Assembly: GCA_030146605.1 (NCBI GenBank)
Contig: JASLBO010000066.1
Coordinates: 1-14,704, forward strand
Direction of reading: 5' to 3'
From: Sphingomonas sp.
GTDB lineage: Bacteria; Pseudomonadota; Alphaproteobacteria; Sphingomonadales; Sphingomonadaceae
Length of the DNA: 14,704 nucleotides
Position numbers and translations under genes: made by a program. The notes under the pieces were generated by a model that was not told where the DNA came from, searched no databases, and saw nothing but the letters and a program-made list of their open reading frames with translations. Shown piece by piece: positions 1-4,809 of this stretch; positions within the stretch are counted from its first letter, which is position 1; each line of letters starts with the position of its first letter.

Positions 1-62
1 GTAGGAAATCGGCTTGACCTGGACGGCCCCTGCTACGCAGGACGCCGAAACGGAGGATCGAC

Positions 63-539
63 ATGCGACGAGTGCTGACCATGGGACTGTTTCTGGCGCT
101 GGCCGGGTGCGGCGGCGCCGAAGAGGCGAAGGAAAAGGCCCCGCCGGTCGCGAAGCTTGCGTCGAAGCCCATGCTGGGCAGCGTTAATCTCAACCTTCCG
201 GTGCGGGCATCGGGCGCCCGCCCCGATTGGGCGATCCACATCGCGCCGGGCACGATCGCTTATGCCGACACCCCCGATATGGCGAACCCGACCGACTTCT
301 ATCCGGTGAGCCCCAGGCTGGCTGACGGCCGCGCGGTGTTCGAGACCAGGACGCCCGAGGCCGAGCGGGTGACGATCACGCTGACGGCCAGGACCTGCAC
401 CGCGGGCAAGCAGGCGCTGCCCTTGACCGCGGAGGCGCGGATCGGCGCGCGGACGCTGCGCGGCTGCGCGGGCCCGGTATCGCGCCTCGTGCGTCGCACT
501 GCCGAGACGGGCGAAGGCAATTCGGCGGAGGCAAAGTGA
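63..539 (+). CDS. Small predicted lipoprotein of unknown function
   Basis: A 158-residue protein with a short type II signal peptide: Arg-Arg at residues 2-3, a hydrophobic stretch at about 5-13 and a lipobox LAGC with the lipidated cysteine at 16. Maturation would leave a lipid-anchored periplasmic protein. After a Lys/Glu/Pro-rich linker (about 17-35) comes a small probable beta domain at about 38-145 with two cysteines (in RTCTAG and RGCAG) that could form a disulfide. The pattern of a Trp-Ala-Ile strand, a central cysteine and a late Gly-Cys resembles small COG3650-type periplasmic proteins, but this is impression only. The ATG start is supported by GGAGG at 52-56 with a 6-nt spacer. The stop overlaps the cutC start by 4 nt (GTGA), so the two are probably co-transcribed. 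Function unknown. Confidence 0.8.
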   Translation: MRRVLTMGLFLALAGCGGAEEAKEKAPPVAKLASKPMLGSVNLNLPVRASGARPDWAIHIAPGTIAYADTPDMANPTDFYPVSPRLADGRAVFETRTPEAERVTITLTARTCTAGKQALPLTAEARIGARTLRGCAGPVSRLVRRTAETGEGNSAEAK

Positions 540-1276
540 GCGCCGGACAGCCGATGCTCGAAATCTGCGTCGATAATCCGGCGGGGCTCGAGGCAGCTGT
601 TGCCGGAGGTGCCGACCGGATCGAATTATGCTCGGCGCTGGAACTCGGCGGGCTGACGCCGTCGGCAGCGCTGCTCGACCTGGCGGTGCGGACCGGATGC
701 CCCGTGCACGTGATGATACGTCCGCGCGCGGGCGGCTTCGTGGTTGCGGAGGAAGAAGCTGCGTTGATGGTCGAGGAGATCCGCCTCGCGACCACGCGCG
801 GCGCAGCGGGGATCGTGGTCGGTGCGCTGGCGGCCGATGGCGGGCTCGATCGGGACAGGCTGGCGCGTTTTCGCGACGCGGCAGGCGACGCGACGATCGT
901 GCTGCACCGCGCGATCGATCTGGTGCCCGATCCGGTGGCGGCAGTGCGCGAGGCCGCCGCGCTTGGTTATGACAAGATTCTCAGTTCGGGCGGCGCGCTG
1001 ACTGCGGTCGAAGGAATGACGACGCTGGCGGCGATGGTGGAAGCAGCCGGGGCGGGGCCGTCGATCATCGCCGGATCGGGGGTCACGCCCGACAATGTCG
1101 CGCGGCTGATCGCCGGCACAGGCGTGCGCGAGGTGCATGGGTCGGCGAGCCGCCGGGGCGCCGAACCCGATGCTGCTGCGCGAAGGCTCGGCTTCGCGAC
1201 CGGGCCGCGCCGGGAAACGGATGCGGGGATCGTGGCGGCGCTGCGAACGGCGCTGGCTGAGGGAGGACGGGCTTGA
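536..1276 (+). CDS. cutC: CutC family protein (TIM barrel, copper homeostasis annotation)
   Basis: A 246-residue CutC/PF03932 protein, full length for the family. Visible family segments are LEICVDNP at 8-15, GADRIELCSALELGGLTPS at about 25-43, VHVMIRPRAGGF at 57-68, HRAID at 124-128, ILSSGG at 148-153, GSGVTPDN at 180-187 and EVHGSA at 199-204. These fit a cytoplasmic TIM barrel. The family is annotated as copper homeostasis, but in E. coli the copper phenotype was later traced to the MicL sRNA in the cutC transcript, so the biochemical role is unsettled. The GTG start at 536 overlaps the upstream lipoprotein stop. An ATG at 554 (MLEICV) is a possible alternative start and matches where many homologues begin. 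The convergent neighbour is a DNA glycosylase. Confidence 0.92.
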   Translation: MSAGQPMLEICVDNPAGLEAAVAGGADRIELCSALELGGLTPSAALLDLAVRTGCPVHVMIRPRAGGFVVAEEEAALMVEEIRLATTRGAAGIVVGALAADGGLDRDRLARFRDAAGDATIVLHRAIDLVPDPVAAVREAAALGYDKILSSGGALTAVEGMTTLAAMVEAAGAGPSIIAGSGVTPDNVARLIAGTGVREVHGSASRRGAEPDAAARRLGFATGPRRETDAGIVAALRTALAEGGRA

Positions 1277-1280
1277 GCTG

Positions 1281-1309
1281 ATTCCTCCCCCGCTGCGCGA
1301 GGGAGGAAT
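1281..1309. terminator. Hairpin between convergent genes, possible bidirectional terminator
   Basis: A perfect 9-bp inverted repeat (ATTCCTCCC at 1281-1289 and GGGAGGAAT at 1301-1309) with an 11-nt loop lies 4 nt after the cutC stop and 17 nt beyond the glycosylase stop on the other strand. A second small dyad (TGAGC/GCTCA, 1313-1329) follows. There is no T-tract, so intrinsic termination is uncertain. The CCTCCC/GGGAGG core also resembles dispersed GC-rich palindromes of proteobacteria. Confidence 0.45.
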
Positions 1310-1326
1310 GGGTGAGCGGCTCGGGC

Positions 1327-1821
1327 TCAGCTCAGATATCGCGCCAGCGCCTGCCACTCCGGAAGCTTGGCGTCGAAGCCGATGGTGTGGAGCGGGCTGC
1401 TCGAAGGCAGGGCCACGATCGTGTAGCGGTCGGCCGCGGTGCCCAGTTGCTTGACGCCGTGGCGCAGCGCGGTGCCGCCGTTGAACGCGATCGCGCGCAG
1501 ATCGGGCAGGCCGGCGGCGAGCGCGGCCACGTCATGCCCTTCGACGTCGCGCATCGCCGCGTCCGTGCTGCCGGTGCGATGCGCGCTGGCGACGACGTCC
1601 CAGAGTCCGATCTGCGCGGCGAGCAGCGCCTCCAGACGCCGTTCGTAGGAATGGGCGGCGAGATCGCATCCGGCTGCCGGGGAGATCAGCCGCCAGAACT
1701 GGTTCTGCGGATGCGCGTAATAACGCTGCTCGGCCAGCGAGCGCTCGCCCGGAAGCGAGCCGAGGACGAGCAGGCGGGTGCGGAGATCGACGACCGGCGC
1801 AAAACTATGCTTGCGGAGCAC
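1327..1821 (-). CDS. DNA-deoxyinosine (hypoxanthine) glycosylase, uracil-DNA glycosylase superfamily family 6 type
   Basis: A 164-residue base-excision repair enzyme of the uracil-DNA glycosylase superfamily. It would remove deaminated bases, hypoxanthine in characterised family 6 members. The N-terminal motif GSLPGE at 21-26 leads into SLAEQRYYAHPQNQFW (28-43), typical of the family; the Asn of HPQN lies in the active-site motif. IAFNGG is at 111-116 and the C-terminal motif LPSSSPLH, equivalent to the usual LPSTSPAN, is at 138-145. Length is normal. The GTG start at 1821 is chosen because homologues begin just before the SFAPVVD segment. No clear Shine-Dalgarno sequence precedes it. The start overlaps the end of the antitoxin gene by 17 nt in another frame, suggesting translational coupling. 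A GTG at 1857 is a less likely start. Confidence 0.85.
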   Translation of the reverse strand: MLRKHSFAPVVDLRTRLLVLGSLPGERSLAEQRYYAHPQNQFWRLISPAAGCDLAAHSYERRLEALLAAQIGLWDVVASAHRTGSTDAAMRDVEGHDVAALAAGLPDLRAIAFNGGTALRHGVKQLGTAADRYTIVALPSSSPLHTIGFDAKLPEWQALARYLS

Positions 1822-2134
1822 GCGCTGCCGGGATGTCGGTGTGCCTGAAGTCGTCACCTTTGAACAGCAGGGACTCGTCGTACAGGATGTCCGCATGATC
1901 GATCGATAGCATGGCGCCCTCCCACCGCTCGCGGCTTCCGCGAATGAGGGCATAAAAGGCGTCTTCGCGCGCCCGAACGGCATCCGGCTGCAGGGCCTGA
2001 TCGCGTTCGACGTCGCGCAATCTCCGCCGCACAGCTTCCGTAACTGCCTCAGAAACAGTCGTACCGGTCGTACTTGCGAGGCGTTCGGCGAGTTCTCGAG
2101 CCTCCACACTTTTGATGGTGAGTTCCGCACCCAT
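1805..2134 (-). CDS. vapB: VapB-type antitoxin fused to a VapC C-terminal remnant
   Basis: A 109-residue protein. Residues 4-50 (ELTIKS, ARELAERLA, TVSEAVTEAVRRRLRD) match Rv0623-like VapB antitoxins (PSK_trans_fac), with a ribbon-helix-helix-type DNA-binding start. Residues 70-87 (RWEGAMLSIDHADILYDE) look like the usual VapB tail, which normally ends a few residues later. Here it runs directly into SLLFKGDDFRHTDI (88-101), which is the typical C-terminus of the partner VapC PIN toxin. No other VapC sequence is present. I infer a deletion that removed the toxin body and joined both ends in frame near 1873. The ATG at 2134 is chosen over the one at 2149 because GGAGG (2140-2144) lies 5 nt upstream. 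DNA binding may persist; toxin activity cannot. Confidence 0.82.
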   Translation of the reverse strand: MGAELTIKSVEARELAERLASTTGTTVSEAVTEAVRRRLRDVERDQALQPDAVRAREDAFYALIRGSRERWEGAMLSIDHADILYDESLLFKGDDFRHTDIPAARAPQA

Positions 2135-2139
2135 TTCTA

Positions 2140-2144
2140 CCTCC
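2140..2144 (-). promoter_or_regulatory. Ribosome binding site of the vapB-like gene
   Basis: GGAGG on the - strand with a 5-nt spacer to the ATG at 2134. It decides between that start and the ATG at 2149, which it would otherwise lie inside. Confidence 0.75.
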
Positions 2145-2152
2145 GGCACATC

Positions 2153-2180
2153 TTTCTACCATCACTTGCATGCGTATCAA
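2153..2180 (-). promoter_or_regulatory. Candidate sigma70-type promoter for the vapB-like gene
   Basis: On the - strand, TTGATA (2180-2175) and TAGAAA (2158-2153) are separated by 16 nt and match the -35 and -10 consensus at 5/6 and 4/6. Transcription would start near 2146, just before the GGAGG site. A GCATGC palindrome lies in the spacer. The region is the only gap between two divergent genes, so autoregulation by the antitoxin could also occur here. Confidence 0.4.
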
Positions 2181-2199
2181 AGAAGCGTAGCATCCCGCC

Positions 2200-2529
2200 A
2201 TGGCGCGCACGATCACCCGTTATGCCGATTTCTGGCCCTATTATCTGCGCGAGCATGCCAGGCCCGAGACGCGGCGGCTGCATTATATCGGAACCGCGCT
2301 GACCTTCCTGTTCCTTGCGGTCGCGCTGGTGCAGGGCGGCTGGTGGTGGCTGCTGGTGCCGCTCGCCGGCTATGGCTTTGCCTGGGGCGCGCATTTCGGC
2401 GTCGAGAAGAACCGGCCGGCGACCTTTACCTATCCCTTGTGGTCGCTGTTCTCGGATTATCGCATGTTCTTCCTGTGGCTGGGCGGGCGGCTGGGGCCGC
2501 ATCTCAAGCGCGCGGGCGTCGCCGCATAG
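2200..2529 (+). CDS. DUF962/Mpo1-like small membrane protein
   Basis: A 109-residue protein of the DUF962 (PF06127) family, which includes yeast Mpo1, an Fe(II)-dependent dioxygenase acting on 2-hydroxy fatty acids. Conserved features visible are the N-terminal [19 protein letters not shown] (11-29) with His19 and His28, two hydrophobic segments at about 30-45 and 48-64, and [18 protein letters not shown] at 65-82, with His65 as the likely third metal ligand. The protein should sit in the inner membrane. Sphingomonads make 2-hydroxy fatty acid-containing sphingolipids, so a role in turning these over is possible but is inference. It is divergent from the antitoxin gene. No good Shine-Dalgarno sequence precedes the ATG. 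Confidence 0.85.
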   Translation: MARTITRYADFWPYYLREHARPETRRLHYIGTALTFLFLAVALVQGGWWWLLVPLAGYGFAWGAHFGVEKNRPATFTYPLWSLFSDYRMFFLWLGGRLGPHLKRAGVAA

Positions 2530-2575
2530 TTTCGCTTGCTTGCGGTGCGGGGGGCGGCAGCCCTATCTAGCCGGC

Positions 2576-3568
2576 ATGCATGTGACATCGGATACGCTGG
2601 CCCTCATCGGCAACACCCCGCTCGTGCGGCTCAAGGGGCCGAGCCAGGCGACTGGCTGCGACATTTTCGGCAAGTGTGAATTCGCCAATCCAGGAGCCTC
2701 GGTAAAGGACCGCGCGGCCTTGTTCATCGTCCAGGATGCCGAGGAGCGCGGGGCGATCGCGCCCGGCGGGACGATCGTCGAAGGAACTGCGGGGAATACC
2801 GGGATCGGGCTCGCGCTCGTCGCCAATGCCAAGGGCTACAAAACGATCATCGTGATGCCCGAGACGCAGAGCCGCGAGAAGATGGACACACTGCGCGCGC
2901 TCGGCGCCGAGCTGGTGCTGGTGCCGGCGGCGCCCTATTCGAACCCCGGGCATTTCGTCCACACGTCGCGCCGCATCGCCGAGGAGACGCCCAATGCGAT
3001 CTGGGCCAACCAGTTCGACAATATCGCCAATCGCCGCGCGCACATCGCCGGCACCGCCGAAGAGATCTGGAGCCAGATGGACGGCCGGATCGACGGGTTC
3101 ACTTGCGCGGTGGGTACGGGCGGAACGCTCGCCGGCGTGAGCCTCGGGCTCAAGGCGAAGGACGACAAGGTGTGCATTGCGCTGAGCGATCCCCATGGCG
3201 CGGCGCTGTATGATTATTATGCCTGCGGCGAGCTCAGGTCCGAAGGGGTGTCGGTCGCCGAAGGGATCGGGCAGGGGCGGATCACCGGCAACCTCGAGGG
3301 CGCGCTGGTCGACACCCAGTTCCGCATATCCGATCAAGAAGGACTCGAATGGATGCGGCGGTTGCTCGACGAGGAGGGGCTGTGTCTCGGGCTCTCCTCG
3401 GGGATCAATGTCGCGGGCGCAGTGCGGCTGGCGAAGCAACTCGGGCCGGGCAAAAGGATCGTGACGATCCTGTGCGACACCGGCTTCCGCTACCTGTCGA
3501 CGCTCTACAATCCCGAGTGGCTGCACGCCAAGGGCCTCCCGGTTCCAGACGGCCTGGAGGCGGCCTGA
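2576..3568 (+). CDS. cysK: Cysteine synthase A-like PLP enzyme
   Basis: A 330-residue fold-type II PLP enzyme of the cysteine synthase/cystathionine beta-synthase family, expected to make L-cysteine from O-acetylserine and sulfide in the cytoplasm. Signature parts are LIGNTPLVRL at 10-19, the PLP lysine Lys44 in NPGASVKDRAA, the substrate loop TAGNTG at 71-76 and the phosphate-binding GTGGT at 180-184. Two positions differ from E. coli CysK: the loop reads T-A-G-N-T rather than T-S-G-N-T, and the residue facing the pyridine nitrogen falls in LCDTG (299-303) rather than a Ser-rich stretch. These mark a distinct subgroup, so the exact substrate is open. The ATG at 2576 starts at the family N-terminus; the open frame extends further upstream but only as a shadow of the preceding gene. 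A hairpin follows the stop. Confidence 0.88.
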   Translation: MHVTSDTLALIGNTPLVRLKGPSQATGCDIFGKCEFANPGASVKDRAALFIVQDAEERGAIAPGGTIVEGTAGNTGIGLALVANAKGYKTIIVMPETQSREKMDTLRALGAELVLVPAAPYSNPGHFVHTSRRIAEETPNAIWANQFDNIANRRAHIAGTAEEIWSQMDGRIDGFTCAVGTGGTLAGVSLGLKAKDDKVCIALSDPHGAALYDYYACGELRSEGVSVAEGIGQGRITGNLEGALVDTQFRISDQEGLEWMRRLLDEEGLCLGLSSGINVAGAVRLAKQLGPGKRIVTILCDTGFRYLSTLYNPEWLHAKGLPVPDGLEAA

Positions 3569-3573
3569 CGGTT

Positions 3574-3599
3574 CGTCTCGACAAAGGTGGGTCGAGGCG
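3574..3599 (+). terminator. Candidate intrinsic terminator after cysK
   Basis: CGTCTCGAC (3574-3582) pairs with GTCGAGGCG (3591-3599) over 9 bp with one G-U pair and an 8-nt loop, followed by TTACATTTA. It begins 6 nt after the cysK stop. The tail is only partly T-rich. Confidence 0.5.
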
Positions 3600-3606
3600 T
3601 TACATT
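3578..3606 (+). promoter_or_regulatory. Candidate promoter for the small membrane protein, overlapping the terminator
   Basis: TCGACA (3578-3583) and TACATT (3601-3606) are 17 nt apart, matching the sigma70 consensus at 5/6 and 4/6. The predicted start is near 3613, leaving only a few bases before the ATG at 3619, which has no Shine-Dalgarno sequence. Confidence 0.3.
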
Positions 3607-3618
3607 TATGCCACAGCT

Positions 3619-3915
3619 ATGAAGTCGGGATCGCAAGACTCACAGCAGGCGATGCAGCGTGTCCGGGTTGGTATGACCGGGCTGGCGATGGTGCTGGTGC
3701 TGATCGGATTGGCCAGCGCGATCTTCTCCTCCGCCAATCGCGACGAGCCGGTTTCGGCGATCGGCGCGCCCAACGCGATGGTGGTCGCCAACATGACCGA
3801 AGAACCCGGCAACACCGCCGACAAGGGCAAGGACGAGCCGCTCGCCGAACTCGGCGTCGCGCCCAGCACTTCGTCGACCGACGCTGCATCCGAAGGGCAG
3901 CCCTCCCAAGACTGA
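3619..3915 (+). CDS. Small single-pass membrane protein of unknown function
   Basis: A 98-residue protein with a short polar N-terminus, one hydrophobic segment at about 17-38 (VGMTGLAMVLVLIGLASAIF) with Arg residues on its N-terminal side, and an acidic, Ser/Thr/Pro-rich tail of about 58 residues that looks disordered. With positive charges before the segment, the tail is expected in the periplasm. No catalytic motif is visible. It lies between cysK and the dcw cluster, with a hairpin on each side, so it may be its own transcription unit. The ATG at 3619 has no recognisable ribosome binding site; an in-frame ATG at 3652 is an alternative start. I do not recognise a named family. Confidence 0.7.
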   Translation: MKSGSQDSQQAMQRVRVGMTGLAMVLVLIGLASAIFSSANRDEPVSAIGAPNAMVVANMTEEPGNTADKGKDEPLAELGVAPSTSSTDAASEGQPSQD

Positions 3916-3955
3916 CGGGATGATCCGGGGCGCGGGGAAAGCGCATCCGTTCGGT

Positions 3956-3973
3956 CCCTGCCGAGTCGCAGGG
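3956..3973 (+). terminator. Hairpin, possible terminator after the small membrane protein gene
   Basis: CCCTGC (3956-3961) and GCAGGG (3968-3973) form a perfect 6-bp stem with a 6-nt loop, 40 nt after the stop codon, followed by GGTTTGAAG. There is no real T-tract, so termination is tentative. Confidence 0.35.
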
Positions 3974-3989
3974 GGTTTGAAGCGATTCC

Positions 3990-4017
3990 TCCGCGGTTGT
4001 CGCAGGTTCGCCGCGGA
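3990..4017. repeat. Inverted repeat in the mraZ upstream region
   Basis: TCCGCGG (3990-3996) and CCGCGGA (4011-4017) are perfect 7-bp arms around a 14-nt loop. This could be a hairpin in RNA or a dyad for a protein; nothing further indicates which. Confidence 0.4.
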
Positions 4018-4144
4018 AGCTGCTGCCGCTCAAAGATATCTCGAAAACAGAGCATCGGGGACGCCGTCGAAGGCTCGCGTCTGCGCCGGAAGAAACAAGT
4101 GAAGAACATATCACGTCCGTAAGTAAAACATCTGCTTTTGGAGA

Positions 4145-4200
4145 GGTAAAGTGGGGCAAAATCCCGTGCTGTCCCCGCATTTACCGTTGTGTCCCGGTAA
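4145..4200 (+). promoter_or_regulatory. Two mutually exclusive hairpins in the mraZ leader
   Basis: Stem A pairs GGTAAA plus GGGG (4145-4156) with TCCCC, a 3-nt bulge and TTTACC (4172-4185). Stem B pairs TTACCG (4181-4186) with CGGTAA (4195-4200) around an 8-nt loop. Both use the TTACC at 4181-4185, so only one can form at a time. As DNA, the same repeats could be operator half-sites. I find no regular series of TGGGN boxes of the E. coli MraZ type. Confidence 0.4.
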
Positions 4201-4258
4201 CGTTTGTGATCAAAGGTGGAGCTCAGGGGCACGAACCCTTTCACCGTGAGAGCAAGGG

Positions 4259-4289
4259 CCGGAGTGGCGGCAGGGAGCCGCGATTCCGG
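4259..4289 (+). promoter_or_regulatory. Two-part hairpin in the mraZ 5' leader
   Basis: CCGGA (4259-4263) pairs with TCCGG (4285-4289); after a 3x3 internal loop, GCGGC (4267-4271) pairs with GCCGC (4277-4281) around the loop AGGGA. It ends 35 nt before the preferred mraZ start. Confidence 0.45.
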
Positions 4290-4304
4290 AGGCGGGGAAG
4301 GCGT

Positions 4305-4323
4305 GCCCAAAAGGGGTTTGGGC
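4305..4323 (+). promoter_or_regulatory. Perfect hairpin holding the mraZ Shine-Dalgarno sequence in its loop
   Basis: GCCCAAA (4305-4311) and TTTGGGC (4317-4323) form a perfect 7-bp stem around the loop AGGGG (4312-4316). The 3' arm ends immediately before the GTG at 4324. The loop is the only Shine-Dalgarno-like sequence at a suitable distance (7 nt), so the structure could tune mraZ translation. If translation instead starts at the in-frame GTG at 4303, the hairpin would lie inside the gene. Confidence 0.5.
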
Positions 4324-4809
4324 GTGGCGGACAGGGAGCTCTTCGAGGGATTTGCGCTCCAGGCGGTCGACCTGAAGGGTCGCGTCGCCATTCCCGCCGA
4401 CCTGCGCGCCGCCGCCGAACGCAATTCCGACATCCGCCAGATCGTCGTCGGGCTCCATTCCGAGGATCCGTGCCTCTCCGCGCACGATCTGAGCTGGTCC
4501 AAGGAGAAATACGAGCGGATCGATCGCAAGGAAGCGCTTGCCGAGGAGCGCGGTGCCGAGGTCGACACGCGCGCCAAGCGCCGTGCCTTCGGTCAGGTCG
4601 AGAAGGCCCCGTTCGATGAGAGCGGCCGCTTCGTGATCCCGCCTTTCTTCCGGATGAAGGCGAAGATCGGCAAATGGGCGTTCTTCAACGGCAGCGGCGA
4701 GACATTCGACGTCTGGGCGCCCGAAGTGCTCCTCGCCGATGACAATGCCGATCCGGGCCTGCGCGAAATCTGCGAATATCTTTGCCAGTCGAAGGGCGTG
4801 AAGCTGTGA
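4324..4809 (+). CDS. mraZ: Transcriptional regulator MraZ
   Basis: First gene of the dcw cluster; 161 residues. MraZ is an AbrB-like, oligomeric DNA-binding protein that in E. coli represses its own operon. Both repeats carry the conserved D-x-x-G-R core: D16-L-K-G-R20 followed by VAIP, and D98-E-S-G-R102 followed by FVIP. The GTG start at 4324 gives an N-terminus (ADRELFEG) like that of sphingomonad homologues and has AAGGGG upstream. In-frame GTG codons at 4303, 4264 and 4216 are possible but less likely starts. The gene overlaps rsmH by 4 nt (GTGA). A structured leader precedes it, suggesting control at the RNA level or by an upstream operator. Confidence 0.92.
   Translation: MADRELFEGFALQAVDLKGRVAIPADLRAAAERNSDIRQIVVGLHSEDPCLSAHDLSWSKEKYERIDRKEALAEERGAEVDTRAKRRAFGQVEKAPFDESGRFVIPPFFRMKAKIGKWAFFNGSGETFDVWAPEVLLADDNADPGLREICEYLCQSKGVKL

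Larger units (their letters stand above)
3916..4323 (+). other. Structured non-coding leader upstream of mraZ
   Basis: About 400 nt without a convincing gene. The left part (3918-4020) is GC-rich with two hairpins. The middle (about 4086-4170) is the most AT-rich stretch and the likely place for the dcw promoter, though I see no clear -35/-10 pair; a GTGA/TCAC dyad lies at 4099-4114. The right part (4145-4323) holds competing inverted repeats and two hairpins close to the start codon. A 60-codon open frame at 3920-4102 overlaps the hairpins and lacks support. RNase P RNA signature sequences were looked for on both strands and not found. Confidence 0.6.

Noticed and set aside
14..36. TTGACC as a -35 box for the lipoprotein gene
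   Set aside because: No -10-like sequence at a proper distance; the window starts too close to judge.
2315..2575. Upstream extension of the cysteine synthase frame
   Set aside because: It overlaps the DUF962 gene in another frame and adds low-complexity Arg/Cys/Gly residues not found in the family.
3920..4102. 60-codon open frame in the mraZ upstream region
   Set aside because: No ribosome binding site, overlaps two hairpins, and its Arg/Ala/Gly composition is typical of chance frames in GC-rich DNA.
3963..4286. GANTC (CcrM methylation) sites at 3963 and 4282 near mraZ
   Set aside because: Two sites in about 400 bp is close to random expectation, so no regulatory claim is made.
3916..4323. 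Possible RNase P RNA gene upstream of mraZ
   Set aside because: The conserved GAGGAAAGTCCGG-type segment and its complement are absent, and the space is small for the RNA.
4140..4340. Series of TGGGN boxes as an E. coli-type MraZ operator
   Set aside because: Only isolated TGGG matches occur and not at regular 10-bp spacing.
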